Origin: Bog-756 sp963769905
GTDB taxonomy: Bacteria > Actinomycetota > Acidimicrobiia > Acidimicrobiales > RAAP-2
Assembly: GCA_963769905.1 (NCBI GenBank)
Contig: CAVYNG010000002.1
Location: forward strand, 2,356,001-2,420,000
Reading direction: 5' to 3'
DNA: 64,000 nucleotides
How positions within the stretch are numbered: the stretch's first letter is position 1; the number at the start of each line of letters is the position of its first letter. The position numbers and the translations under genes are program-made. This document shows positions 16,173 to 24,035 of this stretch, one piece after another. The notes beneath the pieces are model-generated. The model ran no database searches and was not told the DNA's origin. It saw only the letters and a program-made list of their open reading frames with translations.

Positions 16173-16292
16173 CGGCTCGGGGTCGCAGCCGGGGCGCACC
16201 CGGTTGCCGGGGGCACCCGGGGACGGGGCGACCGGGGGAAAGGGAGGCCACCAGCCGGAAAGGCGAGCGCAGCCCCCGCAAGGCTCAACTGG

Positions 16293-16883
16293 TCAGTGGA
16301 CCAGCCTTCGCAGGTGGAAGGCGAGGATGATCTCCAACAGCGCGTAGATGATCAGCCAGATCCCCATGATCCAGGCGAGCACCCCGAGGGTGATGTTCGG
16401 CCACACCAGGGTGAGGAGACCGGCCCCGAAGGCGAGCACTCCCATCCCGATCCGCCAGCCCCGACCGTCCGACCCACGATCGCTGTACGCGGTGAAGAAC
16501 TCGATGATCCCTCCGACGAGCCAGAAGAGGCCGATCAGGAATCCGAGCGTGGTCACCGTCTCGTCGGTGCGGCGGAGGAAGAGCACGCCGATGATGACCG
16601 CGAGCAGACCGAGAAATGCCATCAACCAGCGATGACCGCCCGTGTCCTCGTCGTCGGCGATGGCCGTGACGATGCGGAAGAGCCCGGCGACGAAGAGCCA
16701 GATCCCGAGGACGATGGCGAAGGCGTAGACGGTGTCTCTCGGATGGATGACGACCAGCAGACCGAGGATCAGGGTCGCGATGCCGAAGAAGAGCACCCAT
16801 CCCCACGAGTGCCCGATCACCTGCAGGACGTCACCGTCACCACCGGAGAGACCCGTTCCGTCGGTTCCCCCTTGATCTGACAT
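16293..16883 (-). CDS. HdeD family (DUF308) membrane protein
   Basis: The gene encodes 196 residues with six predicted membrane helices: WGWVLFFGIATLILGLLVVI, VYAFAIVLGIWLFVAGLFRI, LMAFLGLLAVIIGVLF, LGFLIGLFWLVGGIIEFFTA, MGVLAFGAGLLTLVW and LAWIMGIWLIIYALLEIIL. This internally duplicated pattern is the HdeD/DUF308 family, linked to acid resistance in E. coli but widespread and mostly uncharacterised elsewhere. It stands alone, 107 bases upstream of the convergent stop of nothing obvious; the next gene, an SDR, is on the same strand behind it. Confidence 0.9.
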   Translation of the reverse strand: MSDQGGTDGTGLSGGDGDVLQVIGHSWGWVLFFGIATLILGLLVVIHPRDTVYAFAIVLGIWLFVAGLFRIVTAIADDEDTGGHRWLMAFLGLLAVIIGVLFLRRTDETVTTLGFLIGLFWLVGGIIEFFTAYSDRGSDGRGWRIGMGVLAFGAGLLTLVWPNITLGVLAWIMGIWLIIYALLEIILAFHLRRLVH

Positions 16884-16992
16884 GTGGACCTCCCCGGACC
16901 GCAGATACCGCCGTTCGGACCGCGTCCGGCGGAGTCCACCTTAGGACCGTGCCCTTCTCGGGACGCGGACCATTCCCAGGTAGAGGGCCCGG

Positions 16993-17886
16993 TCAGCCTG
17001 CGGGAGACGGTTGGGAGACCAGCTCCTCGCTCACCGCCCACAGCCGTGCCGCGGCCTGTTCGTCGCGGGCAGCAGCGGACGGTTTGGCCTGCCGGCACTT
17101 GACGAAGTACCCGCCGGTCACCTCCGCGACGTCGGGCGAGGAGGCGAGATACACCGAGGTCCGCGCGCCCTTCTCGGGGGTGAGCACGAACGGCTTGATC
17201 AGCTTGACGCCGAAGGCGACGACCCCGCTGGTGTCGCCGTCCCTGGCGAAACCGGTGGCGACGGTGCCGGGATGGACCGCATTGGCGGTCACCCCGGTGC
17301 CCTTCAGGCGGCGCGCCAGCTCGGTGGTGAAGAGGATGTTGGCCAGCTTCGACTGCGAATAGGCCTTCATCCCCGAGTAGCGCCGGTTCGACTGCAGATC
17401 GTCGAAGTCGAGTCCGCGGCGAGCGGAACGGTGGGCGGTCGAGGAGACGTCGACGATCCGGGCCGGAGCCGACGCGGTGATCCGGTCGAGCAGAAGCGTG
17501 GTCAGGAGGAACGGCCCGAGATGGTTGATGGCGAAGGTCGCCTCGAAGCCGTCCTTCGTCTCGGCCCGCTTGGTGAGCACGAGTCCGGCGTTGTTGACCA
17601 GGACGTCGATCCGATCGGCGCGGTCGAGCAGCTCTGCGGCACCCCTGCGGACCGAGGTGAGGTCGGCGAGGTCGAAGACCACCAGCTCGACCTCGTCCGA
17701 ACCGGTCGAACGACGGATCTCCGCGACCGTCTCGCGACCCGAGGTCTCGTTGCGGGCGGTCACCAACGTCCGGGCTCCCGCCCCGGCGAGCGCGGTGGCG
17801 GTCGCCTTGCCGATGCCGGAGTTCGCTCCGGTCACGATGACGGTCTTGCCCTTCATCGAAGGCACGTCCGGCTCGGCCATGAGCAT
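16993..17886 (-). CDS. SDR, retinol-dehydrogenase/protochlorophyllide-reductase-like
   Basis: The protein has 297 residues from ATG 17886 (GGTGGAG upstream; ATG 17880 is an alternative). TGANSGIG binds the cofactor, VLVNNAG follows beta4, DVSSTAH gives the Ser and YSQSKLAN gives Tyr and Lys. The N-S-G-I-G loop and the block FEATFAINHLGPFLLT are typical of the atypically long 'retinol dehydrogenase-like' SDRs that act on lipophilic alcohols or ketones. Gene neighbours give no pathway, but steroid or isoprenoid substrates would fit other genes in this window. Confidence 0.92.
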   Translation of the reverse strand: MLMAEPDVPSMKGKTVIVTGANSGIGKATATALAGAGARTLVTARNETSGRETVAEIRRSTGSDEVELVVFDLADLTSVRRGAAELLDRADRIDVLVNNAGLVLTKRAETKDGFEATFAINHLGPFLLTTLLLDRITASAPARIVDVSSTAHRSARRGLDFDDLQSNRRYSGMKAYSQSKLANILFTTELARRLKGTGVTANAVHPGTVATGFARDGDTSGVVAFGVKLIKPFVLTPEKGARTSVYLASSPDVAEVTGGYFVKCRQAKPSAAARDEQAAARLWAVSEELVSQPSPAG

Positions 17887-17974
17887 CGATCTCCACCGGT
17901 GGGCTGGTCGGCCCGACTCTCGAGCGACGGCAACGACCTTATTGCGTCGCTCTCTCCCCCGCTCTTCTGTGGTC

Positions 17975-18057
17975 CATGACCCGGGCCGGGGCGAACCGGG
18001 CGGCGGCCGAGGCGCATGACCGGGCCGAGTCATGACCCGGGCCGGGGCGATCCGGGC
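17975..18057. repeat. Direct repeat between SDR and FTR1 genes
   Basis: catgacccgggccggggcga(a/t)ccgggcgg occurs at 17975 and 18031, 56 bases apart, with a degenerate third copy (catgaccgggccg) at 18015. It fills the space between the FTR1 stop and the SDR start. Confidence 0.8.
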
Positions 18058-18087
18058 GGGGCAGGCGAGCCGTCCGGCGCGCCGCCG

Positions 18088-19149
18088 TCAGGTGCCGGGT
18101 TGGACCACGGGTCCGGTCGGCTGCCCCGCGGACCGTTCTGCGGGACGCATTTCGCTCCGCACGTGCGGACCGGCTCCACTCGGGCTCGAGCCGGCCTCGA
18201 TCGTCGGTGCGATCCCGTTCGGCGGAGCGTCGGAACCTGCTGCGGTCGACAAACCTTCCACGCCTTCCGACGCCGAACTGGGAGCGCCGACGGATGAGAC
18301 ACTCGAAAGGGCGGGCCTGGCGCGGCGACGGCCCATGCGAACGAAGAGCGTGAGGGAGGTGACGACGTACCCGACCCACACGAGGACCTGGAGTGCGGAG
18401 GGCTGCTCCGCATAGCCCACCAGACTGTGGAAGACATCGCCGAGTGAGCTGTCCTCGCTCAGGATCCCCGACGTGTTCCACATGGTGTGACCGAGGAAGG
18501 GAAGCCAACCGAGCTGCTGCATGTTCTCGACCGCATCGGCGAGCAGGCCGGCGGCGAAGACCATCAGCACGATGCCGAGCACACGGAAGAAGAGACCGAG
18601 GTTGAGACGGCGGCCGAGCTTGAAGATCACGAAGGCGAGTGCGAGCGCGACGAGGAGGCCGGCCAGGGCACCGAGGAGCAGTCCGCGCCCGTGCGTGGCG
18701 GTGGGCGCCTGCTTCGACGACGCGAACACGATGGCCAACGTGAAGACCATGGTCTCGACCCCCTCGCGGCCCACGGCCTGGAAAGAGAGGATCCCGAGCC
18801 CGAAACGCGCCTTGCCGCCCAGTGCATCCGCCGAACGCCGCTCGAGCTCGGCGGTCATCGTCCTGCTGTGCGACTGCATCCAGAACGTCATGTAAGTGAG
18901 GACGCAGGCGGCCAGCAGATAGGTGACGGTCTCGAAGATGGTCTGCGCGGTCGATCCGGCGTACTGGTGGATCAGGGTGTAGGCGGCGATCCCGCCGCCG
19001 ATGAGGAGGACGGCGGCGGCCCCGACACCGGCGAACACGTCGCGGAAGTGGCGGCGCTGCCCGATCTTGTCGAGATAGGCCAGCAGGATCGCGACGATCA
19101 TGCTCGCCTCGATCCCCTCACGGAGGAAGATCACGAAGGTTGGGATCAT
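18088..19149 (-). CDS. FTR1-family high-affinity iron permease (EfeU-like)
   Basis: The gene encodes 353 residues from ATG 19149 (GAGGGTG eight bases upstream; GTG 19155 is an alternative). Two REXXE iron-binding motifs are present: REGIEA in helix 1 and REGVET in helix 4, each the signature of the Ftr1 permease. Seven membrane helices end near residue 265, followed by an unusually long soluble Ser/Pro-rich tail of about 85 residues. The periplasmic partners EfeO and EfeB are not adjacent, so it may use unlinked partners. An IdeR/DtxR-like inverted repeat lies 34 bases upstream of the start, predicting repression under iron sufficiency. Confidence 0.93.
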   Translation of the reverse strand: MIPTFVIFLREGIEASMIVAILLAYLDKIGQRRHFRDVFAGVGAAAVLLIGGGIAAYTLIHQYAGSTAQTIFETVTYLLAACVLTYMTFWMQSHSRTMTAELERRSADALGGKARFGLGILSFQAVGREGVETMVFTLAIVFASSKQAPTATHGRGLLLGALAGLLVALALAFVIFKLGRRLNLGLFFRVLGIVLMVFAAGLLADAVENMQQLGWLPFLGHTMWNTSGILSEDSSLGDVFHSLVGYAEQPSALQVLVWVGYVVTSLTLFVRMGRRRARPALSSVSSVGAPSSASEGVEGLSTAAGSDAPPNGIAPTIEAGSSPSGAGPHVRSEMRPAERSAGQPTGPVVQPGT

Positions 19150-19182
19150 CGGCACACCCTCGGAAGGCGAGTCATAAGTAGA

Positions 19183-19202
19183 AGATTAGGTAAGCCTAAT
19201 CT
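19183..19202 (-). promoter_or_regulatory. IdeR/DtxR-like iron box upstream of FTR1
   Basis: AGATTAGG-TAAG-CCTAATCT is a perfect 8-base inverted repeat. The core TTAGGTAAGCCTAA agrees well with the left two thirds of the 19-bp DtxR/IdeR consensus (TTAGGTTAGSCTAACCTAA). It is the most AT-rich point in the region and lies where the promoter of the iron permease should be. Confidence 0.8.
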
Positions 19203-19312
19203 CCCGGTGCTTGTCAAGGCCGCCGGCCCGGAATTCCGGCCGATTCCTGGTGCTGGGCGCCGAGGGTGAGACCGGTGCGACGGTCGGTGGTGGCCCCCCG
19301 CCGGCCCAGCGC

Positions 19313-19867
19313 TCAGCCGACTCGCTTCAGGGTGTTGTGGTCGGTGTGCGCGAGGGGCTTGTCGAACTCGTTCATGCGCAAGAGGGAGATTTCGTCGTAC
19401 GACCAACCGCTCGCCCCCGAGTTCACGGTGACCTCGTAGCTCAGGGTGCTCGCGTTCTCGGCCAGGTAGGTGTTCTCCCCGATGCAGTACCGCTCGCCTC
19501 CCGCTGTCGCCCGGAGGGTGAACCGGTCCGCGTCCGCCTCGGCGGTTCCGCCGGCGAGGACGGTGATGCCGCGAGGGACGACGAATCCGCGCAGGACCTC
19601 GCCGGTCGCCGCGTCCCAGAGCCAGTACCCCACCTCGGTGTGGAACGGATTCTCCTCGTCATCGCGCCACATGGCAGAGCGGTAGTCGAGGCCATAGAGG
19701 TGCTGCTCGCCGTTGTCGACGGGACCGAACGGCTTCATCGTGCACTTCTCGAGATAGGGCGTCCCGAGCACCTCGAGCTTCGCGTGCGAGTACGCGGTGT
19801 CGAGGCCACCTTCTCCCTCCCACTCGCCGATCAGCGCCCCGAGGGGTCCCCACTCCGTGCTCATCAT
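19313..19867 (-). CDS. Nitrobindin-like heme-binding beta-barrel protein (FABP/DUF1794 family)
   Basis: The protein has 184 residues. The N-terminal signature GxWxGxG appears as IGEWEGEG, YGLDYRS and VGYWLWDAATGEVLRGFVVPRG follow, and the C-terminus contains LAHTDHNTLKRV, where the conserved His ligand of heme lies. This is the order of the nitrobindin/THAP4-like family (usually 160-220 residues), which binds ferric heme and isomerises peroxynitrite to nitrate. It is cytosolic, about 160 bases upstream of the iron permease on the same strand but with the iron box in between, so it is probably a separate unit. Confidence 0.88.
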   Translation of the reverse strand: MMSTEWGPLGALIGEWEGEGGLDTAYSHAKLEVLGTPYLEKCTMKPFGPVDNGEQHLYGLDYRSAMWRDDEENPFHTEVGYWLWDAATGEVLRGFVVPRGITVLAGGTAEADADRFTLRATAGGERYCIGENTYLAENASTLSYEVTVNSGASGWSYDEISLLRMNEFDKPLAHTDHNTLKRVG

Positions 19868-19919
19868 CCACCTCCACGCTTCCCGCGCTCGTCTCCCACG
19901 ATGCGGAGCGTCAGCCTAT

Positions 19920-20777
19920 TCACACCGTCACGACGGTGACGGCGCCGACGGTGACGAGCCGGTCCTCCGCGCCCACGTCGTGGATCGCGACCCGGACCAC
20001 CCCTCGACCTTCCCTCGCACCGAGCACCTCGCACCGGGCCTCCACCGGACCGATCTTCGCCGGGTAGAGATAGTGCAGGACGGTGTCGGAGGCAGCCACC
20101 CTGCTCCCCGAGGCGCCGACGCGCTCTCCCTCCGCCGCCCGACAGGCTCCGACCTCGGCCAGCATGGCGACCGCTCCGCCGTGCAGGATGCCCCAGGGAT
20201 TCCTCAGGTGCTCCTCCAGTCCGAGCCGGGTGATCGGCCCGGTTCCCGGCTCGATGCCGAAGAACTCGAGAGGAGGACGGGCGAGCGGATCAGGTGGTGC
20301 CATCGGGATCGAGAAGGGACGTTCGAACTCGAGGTCCCTCGGACCGGGGTCGAGCACCGAACAGGTCATGGTGGCCACCGCGACGGCACGGTCGTCCGCC
20401 CCTTCGTCGACCACGTCGATGCCGGCGACCACCGCCTTGCGCCCGCGGCGCAGCACTCTCGCGTGCAGGCGGAGCGGCCCGCGATGGGACAGGTCCGAAA
20501 CCGTCACCATCATCGAGGTGGTGACCACCCATTCCGGCAGGACCGCGATGCCGGCCGTGAACCCGCCGAGGTTGTCGAGCGAGGTCAGCAGCCCGCCGGT
20601 CACGAGGCCGCCACCGGGCCCGCGCTGGTGCGCGTCGACCGGCACCCGCCCACCGAACTCCGAGGGCCCGTCGACGCCGGCCGGGGGTGGGATCTCCCAC
20701 CGCTCGAGGCGGAAGTAGTCGCCGACGACTCGACGGGGGTCGGGCACGTAGCCGGTGCTGTTCGCCACGTGGGTCAC
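19920..20777 (-). CDS. Double-hotdog thioesterase-like protein (PaaI/acyl-CoA thioesterase type)
   Basis: The gene encodes 285 residues from GTG 20777, overlapping the preceding gene's TGA (GTGA). Two hotdog folds are suggested by VTGGLLTSLDNLGGFTAGIA (first half) and GILHGGAVAMLAEVGACRA (second half). The second contains the HGG(A/V) segment and the following acidic helix that carry substrate and catalytic residues in PaaI-like enzymes. It presumably hydrolyses an acyl-CoA in the cytosol. It is the third gene of a tightly coupled SDR-thioesterase-thioesterase operon. Confidence 0.8.
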   Translation of the reverse strand: MTHVANSTGYVPDPRRVVGDYFRLERWEIPPPAGVDGPSEFGGRVPVDAHQRGPGGGLVTGGLLTSLDNLGGFTAGIAVLPEWVVTTSMMVTVSDLSHRGPLRLHARVLRRGRKAVVAGIDVVDEGADDRAVAVATMTCSVLDPGPRDLEFERPFSIPMAPPDPLARPPLEFFGIEPGTGPITRLGLEEHLRNPWGILHGGAVAMLAEVGACRAAEGERVGASGSRVAASDTVLHYLYPAKIGPVEARCEVLGAREGRGVVRVAIHDVGAEDRLVTVGAVTVVTV

Positions 20778-21631
20778 CCCGAGACGGCGCCCACGTTGAC
20801 GAGCGTGGTCACCCGGTCTTCCGAGCCTGCGTCGCAGAGCTCCACCACCGCACAGGACGAGCGACCCTCAGTCGGGTCGAGGACTCTGGCCCGTGAGGTG
20901 ATCGGGCCATCGCGACCGAGAGCGAGGTAGGCGACCTGGAGCCCGGTGACCGCGAACGGACCGTCATCGGGGCCGCGCGCGGCGCGCATCGCCTCGGCGC
21001 CGGCGGCCTCGGCCAAAAGGGCCATCGCGCCACCCTGCACCGCTCCGAACGAGTTGCGGTGGTACGGGAGGGCGGGCATCGACAGCCGACCGGTGAGCGC
21101 GTCGATCACCTCCACTCCGAGCGACTCGAGAACCGGTCGCTCGAACCCGTCGCCGGTGAAGGCCCATCGAGCGGGCATTTCGGGCGCGACGTCGACCGAC
21201 GGCGACTCGTCCCCGACCGCCTCGGTCCTCGCGGGGAGGAGCGCGAAGGTCATCGAGGCCCAGGCGACCGGCGCGGTGGACGGCCCGGCAACCCCGGTCT
21301 CGAAGACCAGTGCCTCGACGACGAGCGTGGTCCGCCCGCGCCGCCGGAGCACCGCGCGGGCCTCGATCCGCGGCCCGCGGGCGGGCCGGACCATCTCGAC
21401 CACCAGGTCGGCGGTGGCCATCCGCTCGCGTCCGACCGCGCGGAGTGCGACCGACCCGCCCACCACGTCCACCACGGTGGCGAGCACCCCCGCCCGCACG
21501 CCTCCGTCCGGGCCGAGCACGTGGGGGGTCACCGCCATCCGGAGGTGCACCTCGGTCGGCGAGACCACCTCCCCCTCCATCCCGAGGTCGGTCAGGAGGT
21601 GGTGCGCAGGAGGGTAGGCCACCGCTGTCAC
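20774..21631 (-). CDS. Double-hotdog thioesterase-like protein, paralogue
   Basis: The protein has 285 residues, the same length as the following gene. It begins at GTG 21631, directly adjacent to the SDR stop. LGPDGGVRAGVLATVVDVVGGSVA and FGAVQGGAMALLAEAAGAEAM are its two hotdog signatures; the second shows the QGG form in place of HGG. The two paralogues probably arose by tandem duplication and may form a heteromer. Coupled translation with an SDR suggests they act on a hydroxyacyl- or ketoacyl-CoA. Confidence 0.8.
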   Translation of the reverse strand: MTAVAYPPAHHLLTDLGMEGEVVSPTEVHLRMAVTPHVLGPDGGVRAGVLATVVDVVGGSVALRAVGRERMATADLVVEMVRPARGPRIEARAVLRRRGRTTLVVEALVFETGVAGPSTAPVAWASMTFALLPARTEAVGDESPSVDVAPEMPARWAFTGDGFERPVLESLGVEVIDALTGRLSMPALPYHRNSFGAVQGGAMALLAEAAGAEAMRAARGPDDGPFAVTGLQVAYLALGRDGPITSRARVLDPTEGRSSCAVVELCDAGSEDRVTTLVNVGAVSG

Positions 21632-22393
21632 TCAGCGCTCCTGCTCGGTCGGACGGACGAGGATCTCGTTGAGCACGACGCGGCGGGGACGGGTGACCGC
21701 GAAGAGGATCGTCTCGGCGATGTCCTCCGCTTCCATCATCTCGGTCTCCCCGAAGGTCGCCCGCATCCCCTCGATGATCTCCGGACGATTGTGCGTGGCG
21801 AGCTCGGTCACCACTGCGCCCGGCTCGACGACCGACACCCGGACGTGCCGCCGGGTCACCTCCTGGCGGAGCGACTCGGAGAAGGCCACGACACCGAACT
21901 TGGTCGCGCTGTAGACGCCGTTGCCCTGGCGGGCGATCCGGCCGGCCACCGAGCTCACGTTGATCAGGTCTGCCACTCGGCGCGGCTCCATCTCCGCCGC
22001 GCGCAGGAGGTGGGGCAACGCGGCGTGCGTGCAGTAGTGGAGCCCGAGCAGGTTGAGCTCGACCATGCGGCGCCACTCCTCGACCGGCGCGTCGACGATC
22101 GGTCCGAGCAGCATCACTCCGGCGTTGTTGACGAGGATGTCGAGCCGCCCGAGCTCGCGAACGGTTCGATCGACCGCGTCGCGGGCTTGTGCTTCGTCGG
22201 TGACGTCGGTCTCGAGCACCAAGACGGGCACGTCGCCGCCGATGCGCTCCGCGAGCGCTTCGAGCCGGTTCCTCCGCCTCGCAGCGATCGCCACCGCGGC
22301 GCCCTCTCTCGCCAGCGCGACCGCGGTCGCCTCGCCGATGCCGCTCGACGCGCCGGTGACCAAGGCCACGGTTCCCTTCAGCTGTTCGCTCAT
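21632..22393 (-). CDS. SDR family oxidoreductase (YdfG-like clade)
   Basis: The gene encodes 253 residues from ATG 22393 with GAGGAGGA immediately upstream. TGASSGIG, ILVNNAG, INVSSVAG and YSATKFG are in the canonical order. The segment VVEPGAVVTEL is typical of the YdfG/serine-dehydrogenase-like clade, which is NADP-dependent. It heads the operon with the two thioesterases; the stop of this gene and the GTG of the next are contiguous (TGAGTG). Confidence 0.93.
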   Translation of the reverse strand: MSEQLKGTVALVTGASSGIGEATAVALAREGAAVAIAARRRNRLEALAERIGGDVPVLVLETDVTDEAQARDAVDRTVRELGRLDILVNNAGVMLLGPIVDAPVEEWRRMVELNLLGLHYCTHAALPHLLRAAEMEPRRVADLINVSSVAGRIARQGNGVYSATKFGVVAFSESLRQEVTRRHVRVSVVEPGAVVTELATHNRPEIIEGMRATFGETEMMEAEDIAETILFAVTRPRRVVLNEILVRPTEQER

Positions 22394-22519
22394 CGAGTCC
22401 TCCTCTCGATTGCCGACCTTTCGTCGGCGACGTGGTGGGCGGCGCCGAACGGCCCCGGACGCGCGACGCGCGACGCCTCCCGCGGGGGACGGTGACGGTC
22501 TACCTGCCCGGGCGGACCG

Positions 22520-22987
22520 CTACGACGCGGGCGTCTCGTCGAACCGGCTGGTGAAGGAGATCAGCTCGCCACTCTTCAGCCGGCGGCGCTCCTCGTAGAT
22601 CCGGTGATAGCCGGTGTGCTTGATCCGCCATTCCCCGTGGTCGATCACGTAGTCGTCCTCGTAAAGGGCCGTGCCGCCGAGCACCAGGTCGAATGCCGGA
22701 ATGATCACCCGGTCCTCGAGGTACCAGATTCCCGTGGCGGTGCCGTCGTCGTGGACGACGATCTCGGGATGGTGTCCGGAGTGGAAGGTGACGATGCCCG
22801 GGTCACCGAGCGAGCTGGTGAGGAAGTCGACGATCGCCGCGCGGCCCTCCTGCCGGAGCGCGCCGGCCTCGTAGGCGGTGGTGCCGTCGGCGAGGAACAA
22901 GTTTCCGAGGTCGCGGAACTGCTTGGTGTCGAGGAGCCGGAAATAGGTGTACTTCAGCCGCCGGATGGATTCAACGTCGTCGTGCAT
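22520..22987 (-). CDS. SnoaL-like/NTF2-fold protein
   Basis: The protein has 155 residues with the N-terminal helix IRRLKYTYFRLLDTKQF and the motif DLGNLFLADGT that mark the SnoaL-like 'nuclear transport factor 2' family. TFHSGHHPEIVVHDDGTATGIW and YEDDYVIDHGEWRIKHTGYHRIYEE complete the cone-shaped fold. Members include ketosteroid isomerase-like and dehydratase-like enzymes in steroid and polyketide routes. It lies 126 bases upstream of the SDR operon on the same strand. Confidence 0.88.
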   Translation of the reverse strand: MHDDVESIRRLKYTYFRLLDTKQFRDLGNLFLADGTTAYEAGALRQEGRAAIVDFLTSSLGDPGIVTFHSGHHPEIVVHDDGTATGIWYLEDRVIIPAFDLVLGGTALYEDDYVIDHGEWRIKHTGYHRIYEERRRLKSGELISFTSRFDETPAS

Positions 22988-23145
22988 CGATCACCTCGGA
23001 ATGGGGAGAGCCGCCTGGTCGCCCGAAGTGTACCGAGTGCCGAGCGCGAGGTACCGGGGGTCACCGCGCGTTCCGGCCGGAGGCCGTCGAGGTGCCTCTC
23101 GATGTCGGGCCGGTGTCCGTGCCGGCGTCGAGAGCCCCGCGCGGG

Positions 23146-23415
23146 CTACGCAGCTGCGGTGCCCTGGGTCCTGCGCCGGCTCGACCGGTTGCGGCGCCGG
23201 CCCCGCTGGCGGGCGGTGCTGTCGTAGGGACGCTGCATCGCCGCAGGACTCTCGTGGAGCGCGCACCAGTCGGTGCTGTTGTAACGAGACAATCGGACGC
23301 CGCACTCGGCTTCCTTGCAGATGCGGCCGGTTCCGTAGACCACGGGTGGGATTGACCCGGCGAGCCCTTCGGCCAGCATCGGAGCGTCCTCTACCACCCG
23401 ACGTTCGACCATCAT
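23146..23415 (-). CDS. Small conserved actinobacterial Cys-rich protein
   Basis: The gene encodes 89 residues from ATG 23415, preceded by GGAGGAGGGGC. The recognisable core is RICKEAECGVRLSRYNSTDW followed by CALHE, a CxxxxC...C..H pattern that may bind zinc. The C-terminus is a strongly basic Arg-rich tail. Proteins of this pattern are common in actinobacteria and have no known role; nucleic-acid binding is a reasonable guess. Confidence 0.7.
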   Translation of the reverse strand: MMVERRVVEDAPMLAEGLAGSIPPVVYGTGRICKEAECGVRLSRYNSTDWCALHESPAAMQRPYDSTARQRGRRRNRSSRRRTQGTAAA

Positions 23416-23570
23416 GCCCCTCCTCCTTGCGTCCATCCACGCTTGTACTGACTTCTTCGGCAAGGCGCAGCGGGAACTTGACCCCTGGACAGAGGATCCG
23501 GCCTACGGTCCGGGTGCCGGGGAAGGCCCTGGCAGAGGAGGGTGCCGGCCTCCGTTGGTATGGTCACGCG

Positions 23571-24029
23571 GTGACGGTGGTCGAGGTCTCCGAACGGATC
23601 GATGCACCGCCGGAGGCCGTGTGGAAGATGGTCGGCGATCCGATCGCGCTCGGCGACCTGACCGCCGAGTGCACCGAGATGACCTGGATCGAGGGATCGA
23701 CCGGGCCCCGCGTCGGCGCGCGCTTCCGGGGCCGCAATCGCTCGAGCTGGCGACGGTGGTCGACCACCTGCACGATCGTCGGTTACGAGCCCGGCCACGA
23801 GATCGCCTGGGACGTGACCTACGGCCCGCTCGCGGTCGCGCGCTGGGGCTACCGCATCGAACCGGACAGCGGTGGTGGCTCCGTGATCACCGAGCGGTTC
23901 GAGGACCACCGAGGGGCCGCGCTGCGCACGATCGCGCCGCTGGTCCGCGCCACCTTCGACCCCGAAGGCCACAACCGGGTCAACATGAACGAGACGCTCG
24001 CACGTATCAGGGCCCGAGCCGAGGCCTGA
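23571..24029 (+). CDS. SRPBCC (polyketide cyclase/START-like) family protein
   Basis: The gene encodes 152 residues from GTG 23571. VTVVEVSERIDAPPEAVWKMV is the first strand and helix of the SRPBCC fold; RVGARFRGRN and WGYRIEPDSGGGSVITERFED are later strands. Such proteins bind hydrophobic ligands in a deep cavity. A similar protein is encoded at 55530-55997. It ends six bases before the GH13 gene, so the two are co-transcribed, although a functional link is not evident. Confidence 0.85.
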   Translation: MTVVEVSERIDAPPEAVWKMVGDPIALGDLTAECTEMTWIEGSTGPRVGARFRGRNRSSWRRWSTTCTIVGYEPGHEIAWDVTYGPLAVARWGYRIEPDSGGGSVITERFEDHRGAALRTIAPLVRATFDPEGHNRVNMNETLARIRARAEA

Positions 24030-24035
24030 TCGAAG

